Shown here in pieces: positions 32,921 through 42,764 of a stretch of 50,459 nucleotides of DNA. Source of the stretch: UBA2040 sp041751955 (GTDB lineage Bacteria; Bacteroidota; Bacteroidia; Flavobacteriales_D; Crocinitomicaceae); NCBI GenBank assembly GCA_041751955.1, contig JBGSIB010000068.1, forward strand, positions 1-50,459, written 5' to 3'. Position 1 is the first letter of the stretch. Each line of letters starts with the position of its first letter. A program made the translations under genes and the position numbers. A model generated the notes under the pieces. That model was not told where the DNA came from and did no database searches. It was given only the letters and a program-made list of their open reading frames with translations.

Positions 32921-34483
32921 ATGGAATTTGCAATAGCTTCACTTCTAGTCGTTTTGGCCGTTTTTTTATGGAGAGTTAATGGTCGAGATCAATATCATCT
33001 TTTGTCGATTTTGCAATCGGTCCTAGCATTAGTTGTTTTCTATTGGATTGGTCAAGATTTAGATACTGAAAATGGATACACCTTAACAGGGCTTCTAGCA
33101 GGTTTTCTCGTGCTGCATTTTATTATATCTCGTTTTTGGAAAAGTAAAGCTGCATATTGGCCTCCGATTTTTGTATTGATTTCTTCTAGTCTCTTTTTTC
33201 TTTTTCAAACAGAAGTATTTGATTACGATGGATTTAAGGTGAACTTGACACAACTCCCTGTTATTTTATTACCTGTTTTAGGGGCATCGGTAGAAATGAT
33301 TGCTGATGTCAAAGAAAAGTTTCTCGGTGATTTCTTTAAAATTGATTTTAAAAATAGAAGAGGAATTTCTCGTTCTGTATATGTATTCCTTTTAGGATTT
33401 TTAATTTTTCTTGGGCACTTCACAGCCTCATACGTAGGTGTGGGACTCGTTGTTTTAGGTTTCAGTTCCAGCTTACTTTACCAGAAAAAATCTGGTGCGC
33501 TTTGGAACATGCTTCTTGGTGTTATTGCCATTGCTTCTATCGGTCATTTTGCTTCTATCGGTGAAATTGATTCAAGTAGTTTGTTGCAAGGTAGAGTATT
33601 GGAAGGATTGCTTTTTGGAGGTTTCATAAGTCTGTTTATCAACACGATTTTAAGAGCGAGAAAGAAAAAGCTACTAGCTGAAATATTATCTTGGTTCTTA
33701 ATGGTGCTGATTCCAACTGGCTTGATTTTAATCGGTGGACAATTCATCAGCCTAGGCGGTGTGGACGCATTTATCGGCCTCGTTGTAGGATTTGCAATAG
33801 CAGCATTTTTCGGAATTAACACAAGAAAAAACAGTAGTGTTCTGGCTATTTATTTTGCCTTAGGTATTGTTTTAATTCCACTTATTTTGAACAAAGAAGC
33901 AGAGGTAATGACAACCATTACTTTAAATTCAGAACAGACGTCAAATACAGGGAAGAACAACAAAAAACAAGTAGATATTTTTGAATCTGCAGGAAAAGAA
34001 ATTGATGCAGAAGGCGTGTTTTCAATAGTTGGAGATGATTCACAGTTAACTTTTGAATTGGGACAACCCGGAGGAAGAACTAAGGGTGCATTCAAAATTT
34101 TCTCAGGAACCTTTACTTTAAGTCAAGGTTCTAAATCGATTCAAGTTACGCTTCCTGTTGATCAATTGACAACTTTCAATAAATACAGAGACGAATCATT
34201 AATGGACGAAGGTTATTTTAATCAAGCAAAGTATCCTGAAATGAAATTTATTGCTGATAATCTCGAATTCTCGGGAGACAGTTATTTAGCAAAAGGGAAA
34301 TTCACCATGCTTGGTGTGACAAAGGATAAAGATGTAGAGCTGAAATATCTGGGCAAAACAGGTAAAAATGGAGCGCCAGTTTTTATAGGTCGAGCTCAAA
34401 TTGATAGAACGCAATTCGGTATGAAATCCGACCCTAGGGAAGGAGATATCGTTGATTTCACCTTCAAAGTCGAGCTGAAATAA
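32921..34483 (+). CDS. Polytopic membrane domain fused to a YceI domain
   Basis: 520 residues. The first 325 contain about 11-12 hydrophobic segments, such as LLVVLAVFLWRV, FLLGFLIFLGHFTASYVGVG and LAIYFALGIVLIPLIL. After a Ser/Asn/Lys linker (about 330-350) comes a YceI-like lipocalin-fold domain (about 350-520) with KGAFKIFSGTF, VTLPVDQLTTFN, EGYFNQAKYPEMKF and DRTQFGMKSD. YceI proteins bind isoprenoids such as polyprenols in the periplasm. A fusion to a large membrane domain is unusual, and I do not recognise the membrane part. A lipid or quinone transport or sensing role is possible but unproven. Confidence 0.78.
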   Translation: MEFAIASLLVVLAVFLWRVNGRDQYHLLSILQSVLALVVFYWIGQDLDTENGYTLTGLLAGFLVLHFIISRFWKSKAAYWPPIFVLISSSLFFLFQTEVFDYDGFKVNLTQLPVILLPVLGASVEMIADVKEKFLGDFFKIDFKNRRGISRSVYVFLLGFLIFLGHFTASYVGVGLVVLGFSSSLLYQKKSGALWNMLLGVIAIASIGHFASIGEIDSSSLLQGRVLEGLLFGGFISLFINTILRARKKKLLAEILSWFLMVLIPTGLILIGGQFISLGGVDAFIGLVVGFAIAAFFGINTRKNSSVLAIYFALGIVLIPLILNKEAEVMTTITLNSEQTSNTGKNNKKQVDIFESAGKEIDAEGVFSIVGDDSQLTFELGQPGGRTKGAFKIFSGTFTLSQGSKSIQVTLPVDQLTTFNKYRDESLMDEGYFNQAKYPEMKFIADNLEFSGDSYLAKGKFTMLGVTKDKDVELKYLGKTGKNGAPVFIGRAQIDRTQFGMKSDPREGDIVDFTFKVELK

Positions 34484-34523
34484 CCTTTAGATTCAACCCA
34501 TTAATTTTAGGTAGAAAGTGAAT

Positions 34524-35423
34524 TTAAAAGTAAAGTAATTGCCCACTAACCCCATTTTTATCTAATATCAATGTGGGAAAAGGAATTTTCACATAATGCA
34601 AAGGCCTTAATATTGCTCTCAACCATTTCCTTTTTATTGGTAACTCTCTTGTGTCCAAATCTAAGGAAAACAAATATTGTCTCGAAGCTTGATAGATTCT
34701 GTCGTTCGTAACATAGTAATCAAGCGAACCGCTCAGTTTTTCGTTAACACTGTAACCAAACGAGAAACAAATCCAAGAAGGTAGAGGCCATTTGTCCGTA
34801 AATTTTTTCGGTGAAAAGGAAAGCCAATAACTCTGACCGTTGTAATCTTTAAGCAATCTTTCTGGTAGAGTAGAACCGAGCACGTTGGGCCTTACGGCAG
34901 CATATTCTGTAAGATGAGAAGTGAACTTCATTACAAATCGCTGTTCTCCCCAAACAAGCTGCTGCGATAGAAACAGTCCCGTCCCCAGACCATTCGCTGC
35001 CATATCATACCATGAAAACCCCCAATCGGCATTTTTCCCGTCCAAAAACTCAAGCGTAGTTTGGAAGCCAAAACCAATTCCCGATCCCAAAAGAACACTT
35101 TTTCTATCGGACAAACCTGTCCATTTGAAAAGTCTATAATTGGCTTCACTCAAATGTGCGGCAGTATAAATATGGCCTACTTTATCCATTTGCAGCCATT
35201 CTCTCGAGTCGTCAAAAGTATGAAAAGATGTTTTTTGAAAATCTGAATACCAAATTTGAGATAAAGCAAGGGTTCCACTAATCCATGTCCCACCAACCAA
35301 CGAAACAGAACCTATTAAGCGATTCCGTGATAGACTATCGCTATTTGAAAAAAATGAAGCTTGTTGTCCCCAAGAAAATGGAGGAAACAGAAGAACCAAA
35401 AAAAATAAAATCAGGCGATTCAT
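34524..35423 (-). CDS. DUF2279-like outer-membrane/exported protein
   Basis: 299 residues from ATG 35423. The longer frame to 35480 lacks a signal peptide, while this start gives one (1-19, SWGQ). It has the phrases DKVGHIYTAAHLSEANYRLF and GSGIGFGFQTTLEFLDGKNADWGFSWYDMAANGLG, which match DUF2279/YfiM-like proteins, including the conserved His in DKxGH and the Asp-Asn-rich loop. The later half is strand-rich. The molecular function of the family is not established. It is a single minus-strand gene. Confidence 0.78.
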   Translation of the reverse strand: MNRLILFFLVLLFPPFSWGQQASFFSNSDSLSRNRLIGSVSLVGGTWISGTLALSQIWYSDFQKTSFHTFDDSREWLQMDKVGHIYTAAHLSEANYRLFKWTGLSDRKSVLLGSGIGFGFQTTLEFLDGKNADWGFSWYDMAANGLGTGLFLSQQLVWGEQRFVMKFTSHLTEYAAVRPNVLGSTLPERLLKDYNGQSYWLSFSPKKFTDKWPLPSWICFSFGYSVNEKLSGSLDYYVTNDRIYQASRQYLFSLDLDTRELPIKRKWLRAILRPLHYVKIPFPTLILDKNGVSGQLLYF

Positions 35424-35502
35424 TTGCCGAAAATACAATAAAGTTCGTCCAAAATTGTTAACATCTATCTGATAGGGCATGGAAAGAACATAAAGATTGT
35501 CT

Positions 35503-35510
35503 TATTTTTG
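35503..35510 (+). promoter_or_regulatory. -7 element of the LOG-family gene
   Basis: TATTTTTG matches TAnnTTTG and ends 24 bases before the ATG at 35535. Confidence 0.5.
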
Positions 35511-35534
35511 AATCTTTAAAATTGAATTAAATAT

Positions 35535-36218
35535 ATGAACGCAATACGAAAAGATTGGACCGAAATCAAAACCAATGACAGTTGGGCCATCTTCAAAATA
35601 ATGTCCGAATTTGTTGAAGGATATGAGCGCATGGCGAGAATTGGGCCTTGTATTTCCATTTTTGGTTCCGCCCGAACCAAACCCGACAATAAATATTATG
35701 AATTGGGAGTGGAAGTTGCGGATAAATTGGCTAAAGCTGGATTCGGAACGATAACTGGAGGGGGGCCTGGAATAATGGAAGCCGCAAACAAAGGAGCACA
35801 GCAAGGTGGCGGTCGGTCAGTCGGTTTAAATATTGATTTGCCTTTTGAGCAAAATCATAATCCATATATCGACCAAGAACATAATCTAGAATTTGACTAT
35901 TTCTTTGTTCGAAAAGTAGTTTTCGTTAAATATTCTCAAGGTTTTGTTGTGCTTCCAGGAGGTTTTGGAACCTTAGATGAATTATTTGAAGCCCTTACCT
36001 TGATGCAAACCAAAAAAATAAACAAAAGACCTGTGGTTCTAATTGGGTCAAGTTATTGGATAGGATTACTAGAATGGATAAAAGAGCAAATGTTTGGAAC
36101 AGAGAATAATATCAATGAAAATGACCTTGATTTTTTCAAAATAGTTGACTCTTCGGACGAAGCGGTAAATTACATTGTTGATTTCTTCAAATCACATGAA
36201 TTAACGCCTAACTTTTAA
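35535..36218 (+). CDS. LOG-family nucleoside 5'-monophosphate phosphoribohydrolase
   Basis: 227 residues. It has the LOG/TIGR00730 signatures GGGPGIMEAANKGA and PGGFGTLDELFEAL, plus IFGSAR near the N-terminus and a VRKVVF loop. Proteins of this family cleave the N-glycosidic bond of nucleoside monophosphates, including cytokinin ribotides in plants and plant-associated bacteria. In most bacteria the physiological role is unclear. It is probably a housekeeping nucleotide-salvage enzyme; old annotations as lysine decarboxylase are unlikely. It is followed by the PASTA gene, which has its own -7 element. Confidence 0.88.
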   Translation: MNAIRKDWTEIKTNDSWAIFKIMSEFVEGYERMARIGPCISIFGSARTKPDNKYYELGVEVADKLAKAGFGTITGGGPGIMEAANKGAQQGGGRSVGLNIDLPFEQNHNPYIDQEHNLEFDYFFVRKVVFVKYSQGFVVLPGGFGTLDELFEALTLMQTKKINKRPVVLIGSSYWIGLLEWIKEQMFGTENNINENDLDFFKIVDSSDEAVNYIVDFFKSHELTPNF

Positions 36219-36254
36219 TTCAGTATGAGAGCACTACGCTCCGTACTTAATTTC

Positions 36255-36262
36255 TATATTTG
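36255..36262 (+). promoter_or_regulatory. -7 element of the PASTA protein gene
   Basis: TATATTTG matches TAnnTTTG, 21 bases before the ATG at 36284. Confidence 0.6.
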
Positions 36263-36283
36263 TTTCTTGAAAATTGTTCGCAA

Positions 36284-37153
36284 ATGGAGTTTTTAAAGAA
36301 GTTTGGAAGATATTTCCTTACAATGCATTTCTTGAAAGTCGCAGGGATAATACTGCTTGTCCATGTCATTATTGTTGGTGGAACAATTTTGTACTTAGAT
36401 TCGTTTACCAATCACGGTGAAAAAATAGAAGTGCCCAACCTTGTTGGTATGAACGTGCGAAATGTATCTGAACTACTAGCAGAAAAAGATCTCAAATTTG
36501 AAGTTGTAGACAAAGTATATGATCCTAAATTAGCAGAAGGAACAATCATGGTGCAAGATCCAGCACCAACGTCTAAATCTCAAGTTTTCGTTAAAAGTGA
36601 ACGAACCATTAGAGTGAGAATTTCCAAAAGAACGCAGCTAGTCGAAATGCCAAGTTTGATTGATAAATCTGAAAGGTTTGCCACAACAATACTGAAAAAT
36701 AGAGGTTTACGGTATAAGATAAGTTACAAAAACTCTCCTGAAGCCAATGGAGCGGTGATCGAACAACGGTTTAAAGGTTCAAGAATTAAATTAGGAACTA
36801 AAATTCCTATTGGGTCTATTGTACAACTAGTTGTGGGTCGATTTGAAGGTGGTGTGCCAGTAGATGTAATTGATTTATATGGTTTGACAATAAGTGAGGC
36901 TAAAGAGCGTTTATCCATTCATCCAGGGATTATTTTATTCCCCGTTTGTCAAGAATGCGCAAGCGCTCAAGATTCAGCGACAGCCAGAATCACTTCGCAA
37001 TCCCCAGAATATTGGAAAGGAAGCGAACCTTGTCTGATGCCTTCAGTAGGCACTGTTTCTGTTACGGCCGTTTTGAACTTTGTTGACACACGCCCGGATG
37101 AACCTGGTGATGAGGACAAGCCAAAACCAGATGCTAAAAAGGAAGAAAATTGA
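36284..37153 (+). CDS. Membrane-anchored PASTA-domain protein
   Basis: 289 residues from ATG 36284; the frame from 36260 is not preferred because a -7 element overlaps it. A signal-anchor (about 15-39, VAGIILLVHVIIVGGTILYL) precedes three PASTA repeats (about 47-110, 113-185 and 192-265), with the usual VPNLVGMNVRN, GTIMVQDPAP and GSIVQLVVGR phrases. The C-terminus is an acidic Asp/Glu/Pro/Lys tail. PASTA domains bind muropeptides and beta-lactams. No kinase or transpeptidase domain is fused, so it probably senses or tethers peptidoglycan. A single cysteine pair (CQEC) lies in the third repeat. Confidence 0.85.
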   Translation: MEFLKKFGRYFLTMHFLKVAGIILLVHVIIVGGTILYLDSFTNHGEKIEVPNLVGMNVRNVSELLAEKDLKFEVVDKVYDPKLAEGTIMVQDPAPTSKSQVFVKSERTIRVRISKRTQLVEMPSLIDKSERFATTILKNRGLRYKISYKNSPEANGAVIEQRFKGSRIKLGTKIPIGSIVQLVVGRFEGGVPVDVIDLYGLTISEAKERLSIHPGIILFPVCQECASAQDSATARITSQSPEYWKGSEPCLMPSVGTVSVTAVLNFVDTRPDEPGDEDKPKPDAKKEEN

Positions 37154-37181
37154 GTTAACTCTCGCTAAGAAAAAATTCTGA

Positions 37182-39395
37182 ATGAAACATTATTTATTGC
37201 TCATACTCTGCTTTTGCGGTACGTTTGCTTTTTCACAACCTGAAAGCGAGTTGCCCTTGTTGACTAATCAACAGCAACATGGTAAAGCGGATCAAGCTAT
37301 TCCATTGAAAGCAGGAGCAACTTTTGACAGTACTTTCATTTATATCACGGATACTATCCATTTACCATTCTTTGACGATTTCAGTACCAATCTTTTCCAA
37401 CAATACAACTCCGGATATACAGGTCCAGGTGTCACTTCCGTTGAGCAATTTGCATTATTAGATGGCACAAATATTCCTTTGCCCGCTAATGCGATTTATT
37501 CTTTAGTACCAACTTACAGAAGATATATAGATGTGGCAGGTAACAGTTTTACCGATACTAATTTTGCCAGTATAAATATTCAAATAGGGTCTTTAGCAAG
37601 TTATCCAGTCAGCTACAACGGAACGAATGTTTATCCAGCCTTTATTATTTTAGATACTTTGGATTATCCAAATCCCGTTGATACCATTTTTGTTTTTGAT
37701 GATGTTGTAGTCCAAGATTCTGCAACACAATTTTTTAAGCAACTCAACGATTCGTTAAAATTATGGCTTGATGATAGAGTTTATCATAACTATCACATGG
37801 CACGAAATCCGTGGACCATTGGTGTCGCTACTTTTGATGGATTGGATAGAAATGGTTATCCTTATTCCTTCGGATCAAATGGGTCAGATTACGCTGACAT
37901 CCTTACTTCTAAACCGATTGACTTAACGATCAATCCAATTAGCGATTCTATTTATTTTTCTTTTCTCTATCAAAAGCAAGGATTGGGTGAGGAGCCGGAA
38001 GCAAATGATTCCTTGATTTTAGAATTTTTCAATCCCGCATTGAATTTGTGGAAAAGAGTTTGGGGGGTAAGTGGTGGTGCGGTCAGTGATTTCAGAAAAG
38101 GACATGTCCCAATTTCCAACCCAAATTATTTTGCGAATAACTTTCAATTTCGATTCCGCAACTATGGATCTTTAGCAGGAGGTTTGGATCATTTTCATTT
38201 GGACTACGTTACGATTCGTAAAGATTCAAATTTGGGTGATACCTTATTTGAGGATTATGGCTTTGTTTACCCAACAGGCTCACTATTAAAAGATTACACA
38301 TCTGTTCCTTGGGATCATTATAAAAATAATTCTAACGGAAAAATGAATGACTCTGTAATAGTAGTTGTGCGAAATGGTCATAGTATTTTAGCGAACAACA
38401 GTAATGGTAGTGTGGAAATATCTTATGGAGGTAATCCTGAAGGTTCATTCGTTTTAACGGCTCAAACTCTTTCAGGAGGACAAATAAATTACGCTCCTAC
38501 AACAACTTACGCCTCACTTCATGATTTATCTGGTGGATATCAGTTTGATATAAGCAAACCGGGTACAAAGCAAACTTTCGATATTCGCACTGCCGCCACT
38601 GTGCCGTTTTTTGATTCTACAATAAACGATGAAACGTTCACCCAACAATATTTTGCTAATTATTATTCGTATGATGATGGCACGGCCGAAAGAGCTTATA
38701 GCTTTACGGGTTCTCAGGCTCGATTAGCCATGCGTTTTGATCCATATGAGGCAGATTCAGTTATCGGTGCGAGTATTCATTTTACACCGACGGTTGTGAA
38801 TGCGCAAGGAGATTTGTTTGCATTAACGATTTGGGCAGACAACAACGGCGTACCGGGAGCCGTTCTTTACGAAGACAATCTTTTTGTGCCTAAAGAAGTC
38901 AAATATGATTTGGGAAATAATCGCTTCGTGAATTACTTTTTCGACGACACAGTCAGAATACCTGTTAGCGGAGCATTTTTTATTGGTTGGCGCCAATTCG
39001 ATCCGGATCCATTAAACATTGGTTTGGACAAAAATAATGACAATTCCCAATACCTTTTCTATAGTTTGAATGGCGGTAATAGCTGGACAAACTCCACAAT
39101 CGAAGGCACTATCATGATACGACCTATTTTCTCAACAAGTTTGAATGCAGAATTGAATGTTGAGGAAAAACAAATCGTCAAAGAGAATTTCGTTTTGTTC
39201 CCAAATCCTGCAGAAAATACAATCGAGGTTCAATCCTCAAATCGCGAAGTACAGGGATTAGAACTTTTCAATCTTCAAGGTAAATTAGTTCGGTATTCCT
39301 CCAATGCAAAAATGGAAATTTCAGATATTCCATCAGGTGTGTATTTGGTTCGACCTAGTGGATCTGAACAAATGCTTCGTCTCATAAAGAAATAA
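37182..39395 (+). CDS. Large T9SS-exported surface protein with type A sorting domain
   Basis: 737 residues. A signal peptide (1-18, TFAFSQ) is followed by a beta-sandwich-rich body with many YNG/DND turns and a lectin- or jelly-roll-like repeat around 430-640, then the C-terminal type A sorting domain (about 660-737). The sorting domain has the hallmark FPNPAENTIEVQSSN, the LELFNLQGKLV turn, the ISDIPSGVYLVR strand and the end LRLIKK. Cargo of this kind crosses the outer membrane by the type IX system, is cleaved by PorU and is attached to surface lipopolysaccharide. The body has no recognised enzyme motif. The rluD start overlaps the stop by one base. Confidence 0.88.
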   Translation: MKHYLLLILCFCGTFAFSQPESELPLLTNQQQHGKADQAIPLKAGATFDSTFIYITDTIHLPFFDDFSTNLFQQYNSGYTGPGVTSVEQFALLDGTNIPLPANAIYSLVPTYRRYIDVAGNSFTDTNFASINIQIGSLASYPVSYNGTNVYPAFIILDTLDYPNPVDTIFVFDDVVVQDSATQFFKQLNDSLKLWLDDRVYHNYHMARNPWTIGVATFDGLDRNGYPYSFGSNGSDYADILTSKPIDLTINPISDSIYFSFLYQKQGLGEEPEANDSLILEFFNPALNLWKRVWGVSGGAVSDFRKGHVPISNPNYFANNFQFRFRNYGSLAGGLDHFHLDYVTIRKDSNLGDTLFEDYGFVYPTGSLLKDYTSVPWDHYKNNSNGKMNDSVIVVVRNGHSILANNSNGSVEISYGGNPEGSFVLTAQTLSGGQINYAPTTTYASLHDLSGGYQFDISKPGTKQTFDIRTAATVPFFDSTINDETFTQQYFANYYSYDDGTAERAYSFTGSQARLAMRFDPYEADSVIGASIHFTPTVVNAQGDLFALTIWADNNGVPGAVLYEDNLFVPKEVKYDLGNNRFVNYFFDDTVRIPVSGAFFIGWRQFDPDPLNIGLDKNNDNSQYLFYSLNGGNSWTNSTIEGTIMIRPIFSTSLNAELNVEEKQIVKENFVLFPNPAENTIEVQSSNREVQGLELFNLQGKLVRYSSNAKMEISDIPSGVYLVRPSGSEQMLRLIKK

Positions 39396-40432
39396 TGAAC
39401 GAGGAAGAAGAAGAAATTATCAATTCCGATCAGGAAGAAGAGTTATTCGAACATTACCGTTTCAAAGCCGAGCCAGGTCTTGTTATTTTGCGTATCGACA
39501 AATACCTCATGGATCGAATGCCGAATACCACGAGAAACCGTTTGCAAAATGCGGCTAAGAATGGAAATATCCTGGTGAATGGTGAAAAAGTAAAGCAAAA
39601 TTATAAGGTTAAACCCAATGATGAAATTAGTATAGTTCTTCCCTTCCCAATGCGGGAAATTGAGCTAATCCCAGAAAACATACCCATCGAAATTATATAT
39701 GAGGATGATGATCTAGCTGTAGTAAACAAACCGAGTAATATGGTCGTTCATCCCGGATACGGAAACTATTCTGGAACTTTGGTGAATGCGCTAGTATATC
39801 ATTTCAATAATCTTCCCAAGAAAAATGAAGAGTTTTTTGGAAGACCTGGATTGGTGCACCGACTCGACAAGCATACAACAGGTTTGATGGTAATTGCCAA
39901 GACAGAACATGCCTTAACGCATTTGGCAAAACAATTTTTTGACCGAACAACAGAAAGAAAATATTGGGCCCTTGTTTGGGGGGATGTCGAAGAAGGTGGA
40001 ACTATAGTCGGAAATTTAGGGCGTTCACTAAAAAACAGAAAATTAGTAACCGTTTTCCCAGAAGGTGATTATGGTAAACATGCAGTGACACATTACAAAC
40101 CATTAAAAAATTACGGCTTGGTTACTTTGGTAGAATGTCAGCTGGAAACAGGCAGAACACATCAAATTCGCGCGCATATGAAATACATTGGTCACACACT
40201 TTTTCACGATTTAGAATACGGAGGAGATTCTGTTTTGAAAGGCACGAAAAATTCCAAATATGTTCGTTTTATCGAAAATTGTTTCCAACTTATTGAGGGT
40301 CAAGCTTTACATGCAAAAACCTTGGGATTTGAGCATCCGGTGACGAAAGAGTTTATGCGCTTCAATTCCGAGTTGCCACAAGGTTTTGCGGATATATTGC
40401 AAAAATGGGACACATATACCAAGGAAGTTTAA
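39395..40432 (+). CDS. rluD: 23S rRNA pseudouridine synthase RluD-like
   Basis: 345 residues. An S4 RNA-binding domain (about 30-90, RIDKYLMDRMPNTTRNRLQNAA) precedes the RluA-family catalytic core with HRLDKHTTG and the catalytic Asp158, then the later family motif GRTHQIRAHM. Length and motif order match RluD, which modifies helix 69 of 23S rRNA. It starts at the last base of the T9SS cargo stop, which suggests cotranscription though the functions are unrelated. A gap of about 160 bases with no clear gene precedes the PorE-like gene. Confidence 0.93.
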   Translation: MNEEEEEIINSDQEEELFEHYRFKAEPGLVILRIDKYLMDRMPNTTRNRLQNAAKNGNILVNGEKVKQNYKVKPNDEISIVLPFPMREIELIPENIPIEIIYEDDDLAVVNKPSNMVVHPGYGNYSGTLVNALVYHFNNLPKKNEEFFGRPGLVHRLDKHTTGLMVIAKTEHALTHLAKQFFDRTTERKYWALVWGDVEEGGTIVGNLGRSLKNRKLVTVFPEGDYGKHAVTHYKPLKNYGLVTLVECQLETGRTHQIRAHMKYIGHTLFHDLEYGGDSVLKGTKNSKYVRFIENCFQLIEGQALHAKTLGFEHPVTKEFMRFNSELPQGFADILQKWDTYTKEV

Positions 40433-40593
40433 AACAAGAGACAAAATTGTTAAATTTCCAACAATATCTTTAAAAAAAATAGAATTGAGCCAAAAAAAAC
40501 CATTTTTATCACCAAAAACGTGGGTATTTAAAAATTTCGTATTAAATTCGGGTTCTGTTTCAAAAGAACGGAGCACACATTATTTTGACATAT

Positions 40594-42651
40594 ATGACTA
40601 TGAACATTAGTAAAACCCTTACTGTTATATCACTTATCTTTTTGTGTTTCACCACGAATGCTCAAAAGAACTCAGCACTTTATAAAGAAGCTTTGAAAAT
40701 GTATAACAACGAGAATTATTGCGAAGGAGCCTCTAAATGTGAGGCAGCATATAAATTGTTGTCCCGAAAAGGGAACAGAGCAAAGTCCCTCAAAGGTGAT
40801 ATGGCTTTTAAAACTGCTGAGTGCTACCGAATGACAGAACAATTTAAAAATGCGCATGAATGGTATGAGCGTTGTAAATTACTTGACTATCAAGAGGAAG
40901 ATCCTAAAGTTTTGTTGCATAATGCTGAAATGTTGCAGCAAATGGGTGAATTCGAAAAAGCAATTGCAGACTTAAATGATTATAAAAAGTTAGTACCGAA
41001 CGATGTTTTGGCTGACGTACGCATCCAATCATGTAAATCTGCAAAAGATTTTATTGCAGATAAAACAAAATACGTAGTTACTAACCAGAGAAATATCAAC
41101 AATACAGCTTTCGATATGGCGCCGGTTTTTGGTGATAGAAAAGAATCAAAATTATTTTTCTCTTCAAGTCGCGCAGGAAGCACAGGAAGTGGAAATGATC
41201 CACGTTCATGCGAAAGCTACATGGACCTTTGGTATTCTCAACAAGACAAAAAAGGTAACTGGGGTGTTCCCATGTTATTAGAAGGAGAGTTAATCAATAC
41301 GGACGACAACGAGGGAACTGTCTGCTTTGATGGAAGCAATAAAAAAATGTTCTTTACTCGATGCCCTAACGTGAAGAAAACAAACCTAGGTTGTGAAATC
41401 TGGATGTCTGAAAGAAAAGGACGTGATGCATGGAAAGAACCAACAAGATTGGAATTGAAATCAAGTGACACAGTAAGTGTAGGTCATCCGTGTGTTTCTG
41501 ATGACGGTAAGACTTTAGTTTTCGCTTCAGACATGGCAGGTGGTTACGGTGGACGTGATTTGTGGATTACAACCTACGATAGAAAAAATGATTCGTGGAC
41601 AGCGCCTAAAAATCTGGGACCAGAGATCAATACCTCTGGTGATGAATTGTTCCCAACTTTCGCGAAAAATGGGGATATGTTCTTCTCTTCAGACGGCCAT
41701 CAAGGTCTTGGTAATCTGGATGTTTTCAGAGCAACGAAAGTTGGTGAAGAATACAAATGGGAAAATGCAAAAAACATGGGTTACCCAATCAATTCTGAAT
41801 CGGCAGATTATGCGCTGTATGAATTGGACGAAACACAAGGATACTTTACCTCAGAAAGAAAAAGCGAAAACGGGGACTTCAAACCGGACATTTATAAATA
41901 TGAATTGCCACCGAATTTGTTTGATTTGACGGTAAATTTAGCTGAACTCGGCGATAAAACGAAGAAAATTGACGGTGCTAAACTTATCGTTAATGGTTCA
42001 GATGGATCCGTATACGAAGGTTTTACCAACAAGAACGGTAAATACAGTTGGGAAAAACAACCAAACGGTGACCGTTATATTCTTGGTGATGTTTCTTATA
42101 CGGTTCAGGCGTCAAAGGAAGGATATCATCCTGCTCCTCCGTCTAAGTTTACAACAGTTGGTTTAAATCAAGGACAAACTATTTTCTTAGATATGTCTTT
42201 AATTCCAATCAAACCTATCGTGTTACCTGAAGTTCGTTATCCTGTAAACAGTGCTGTTTTGCTTGTTGATAACACAATAAATTCGAAAGACTCTTTGAAC
42301 TTTGTATATGACTTATTGACGGAATATCCAGGTATGGTTTTGCGTCTGATGTCTCATACGGATGCCAGAGGTTCTGTATCAGATAACCAAAAATTATCAG
42401 ACCGTCGTGCAAAAGCTTGTGTGGACTACTTGGTGAATGAAAAAGGAATAGACCCAAGACGTTTGGTCCCTCGTGGTGATGGTGAGTTAAAACCAAGGGT
42501 TTGGACTGATCCAGTTACACAGGAAACCATAACACTAACGGAGGCATATATCAACCAGTTTAAAACAACTGACAAAGCGAGATTCGAAATGTTACACCAA
42601 TTGAATCGTCGTACAGAAGCTGAAGTGGTGAGTATGGACTTCGTGAAATAA
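40594..42651 (+). CDS. PorE-like outer-membrane protein: TPR, PD40, CRD and OmpA domains
   Basis: 685 residues from ATG 40594 (ATG 40600 is equally acceptable; the TTG at 40585 is not needed). After a signal peptide (ending TTNAQ) come helical TPR-like repeats (about 25-140), PD40 propeller blades (about 170-420; phrases such as LFFSSSRAGS, KMFFTRCPNVK, TLVFASDMAGG and DMFFSSDGHQG), a carboxypeptidase-regulatory-like domain (about 430-535) and an OmpA C-terminal domain (about 550-685, LMSHTDARGSVSDNQKLSDRRA). This order is that of PorE, the peptidoglycan-tethered component of the type IX secretion system. Several paralogues with this order exist, so PorE itself is likely but not certain. Confidence 0.85.
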   Translation: MTMNISKTLTVISLIFLCFTTNAQKNSALYKEALKMYNNENYCEGASKCEAAYKLLSRKGNRAKSLKGDMAFKTAECYRMTEQFKNAHEWYERCKLLDYQEEDPKVLLHNAEMLQQMGEFEKAIADLNDYKKLVPNDVLADVRIQSCKSAKDFIADKTKYVVTNQRNINNTAFDMAPVFGDRKESKLFFSSSRAGSTGSGNDPRSCESYMDLWYSQQDKKGNWGVPMLLEGELINTDDNEGTVCFDGSNKKMFFTRCPNVKKTNLGCEIWMSERKGRDAWKEPTRLELKSSDTVSVGHPCVSDDGKTLVFASDMAGGYGGRDLWITTYDRKNDSWTAPKNLGPEINTSGDELFPTFAKNGDMFFSSDGHQGLGNLDVFRATKVGEEYKWENAKNMGYPINSESADYALYELDETQGYFTSERKSENGDFKPDIYKYELPPNLFDLTVNLAELGDKTKKIDGAKLIVNGSDGSVYEGFTNKNGKYSWEKQPNGDRYILGDVSYTVQASKEGYHPAPPSKFTTVGLNQGQTIFLDMSLIPIKPIVLPEVRYPVNSAVLLVDNTINSKDSLNFVYDLLTEYPGMVLRLMSHTDARGSVSDNQKLSDRRAKACVDYLVNEKGIDPRRLVPRGDGELKPRVWTDPVTQETITLTEAYINQFKTTDKARFEMLHQLNRRTEAEVVSMDFVK

Positions 42652-42673
42652 AAAGACGAGAAAACAATTTTGA

Positions 42674-42697
42674 ACCTCCTGATGAAAGTCAGGAGGT
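42674..42697 (+). terminator. Rho-independent terminator after the PorE-like gene
   Basis: ACCTCCTGA (42674-42682) and TCAGGAGGT (42689-42697) form a perfect 9-bp stem with a TGAAAG loop and a following T run, 22 bases after the stop. Confidence 0.88.
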
Positions 42698-42764
42698 TTT
42701 TTTGTATCTTAACTATTGGATAATTAAACTGCTTGTTATAATTAATTGTACTAAACCAAATAGT

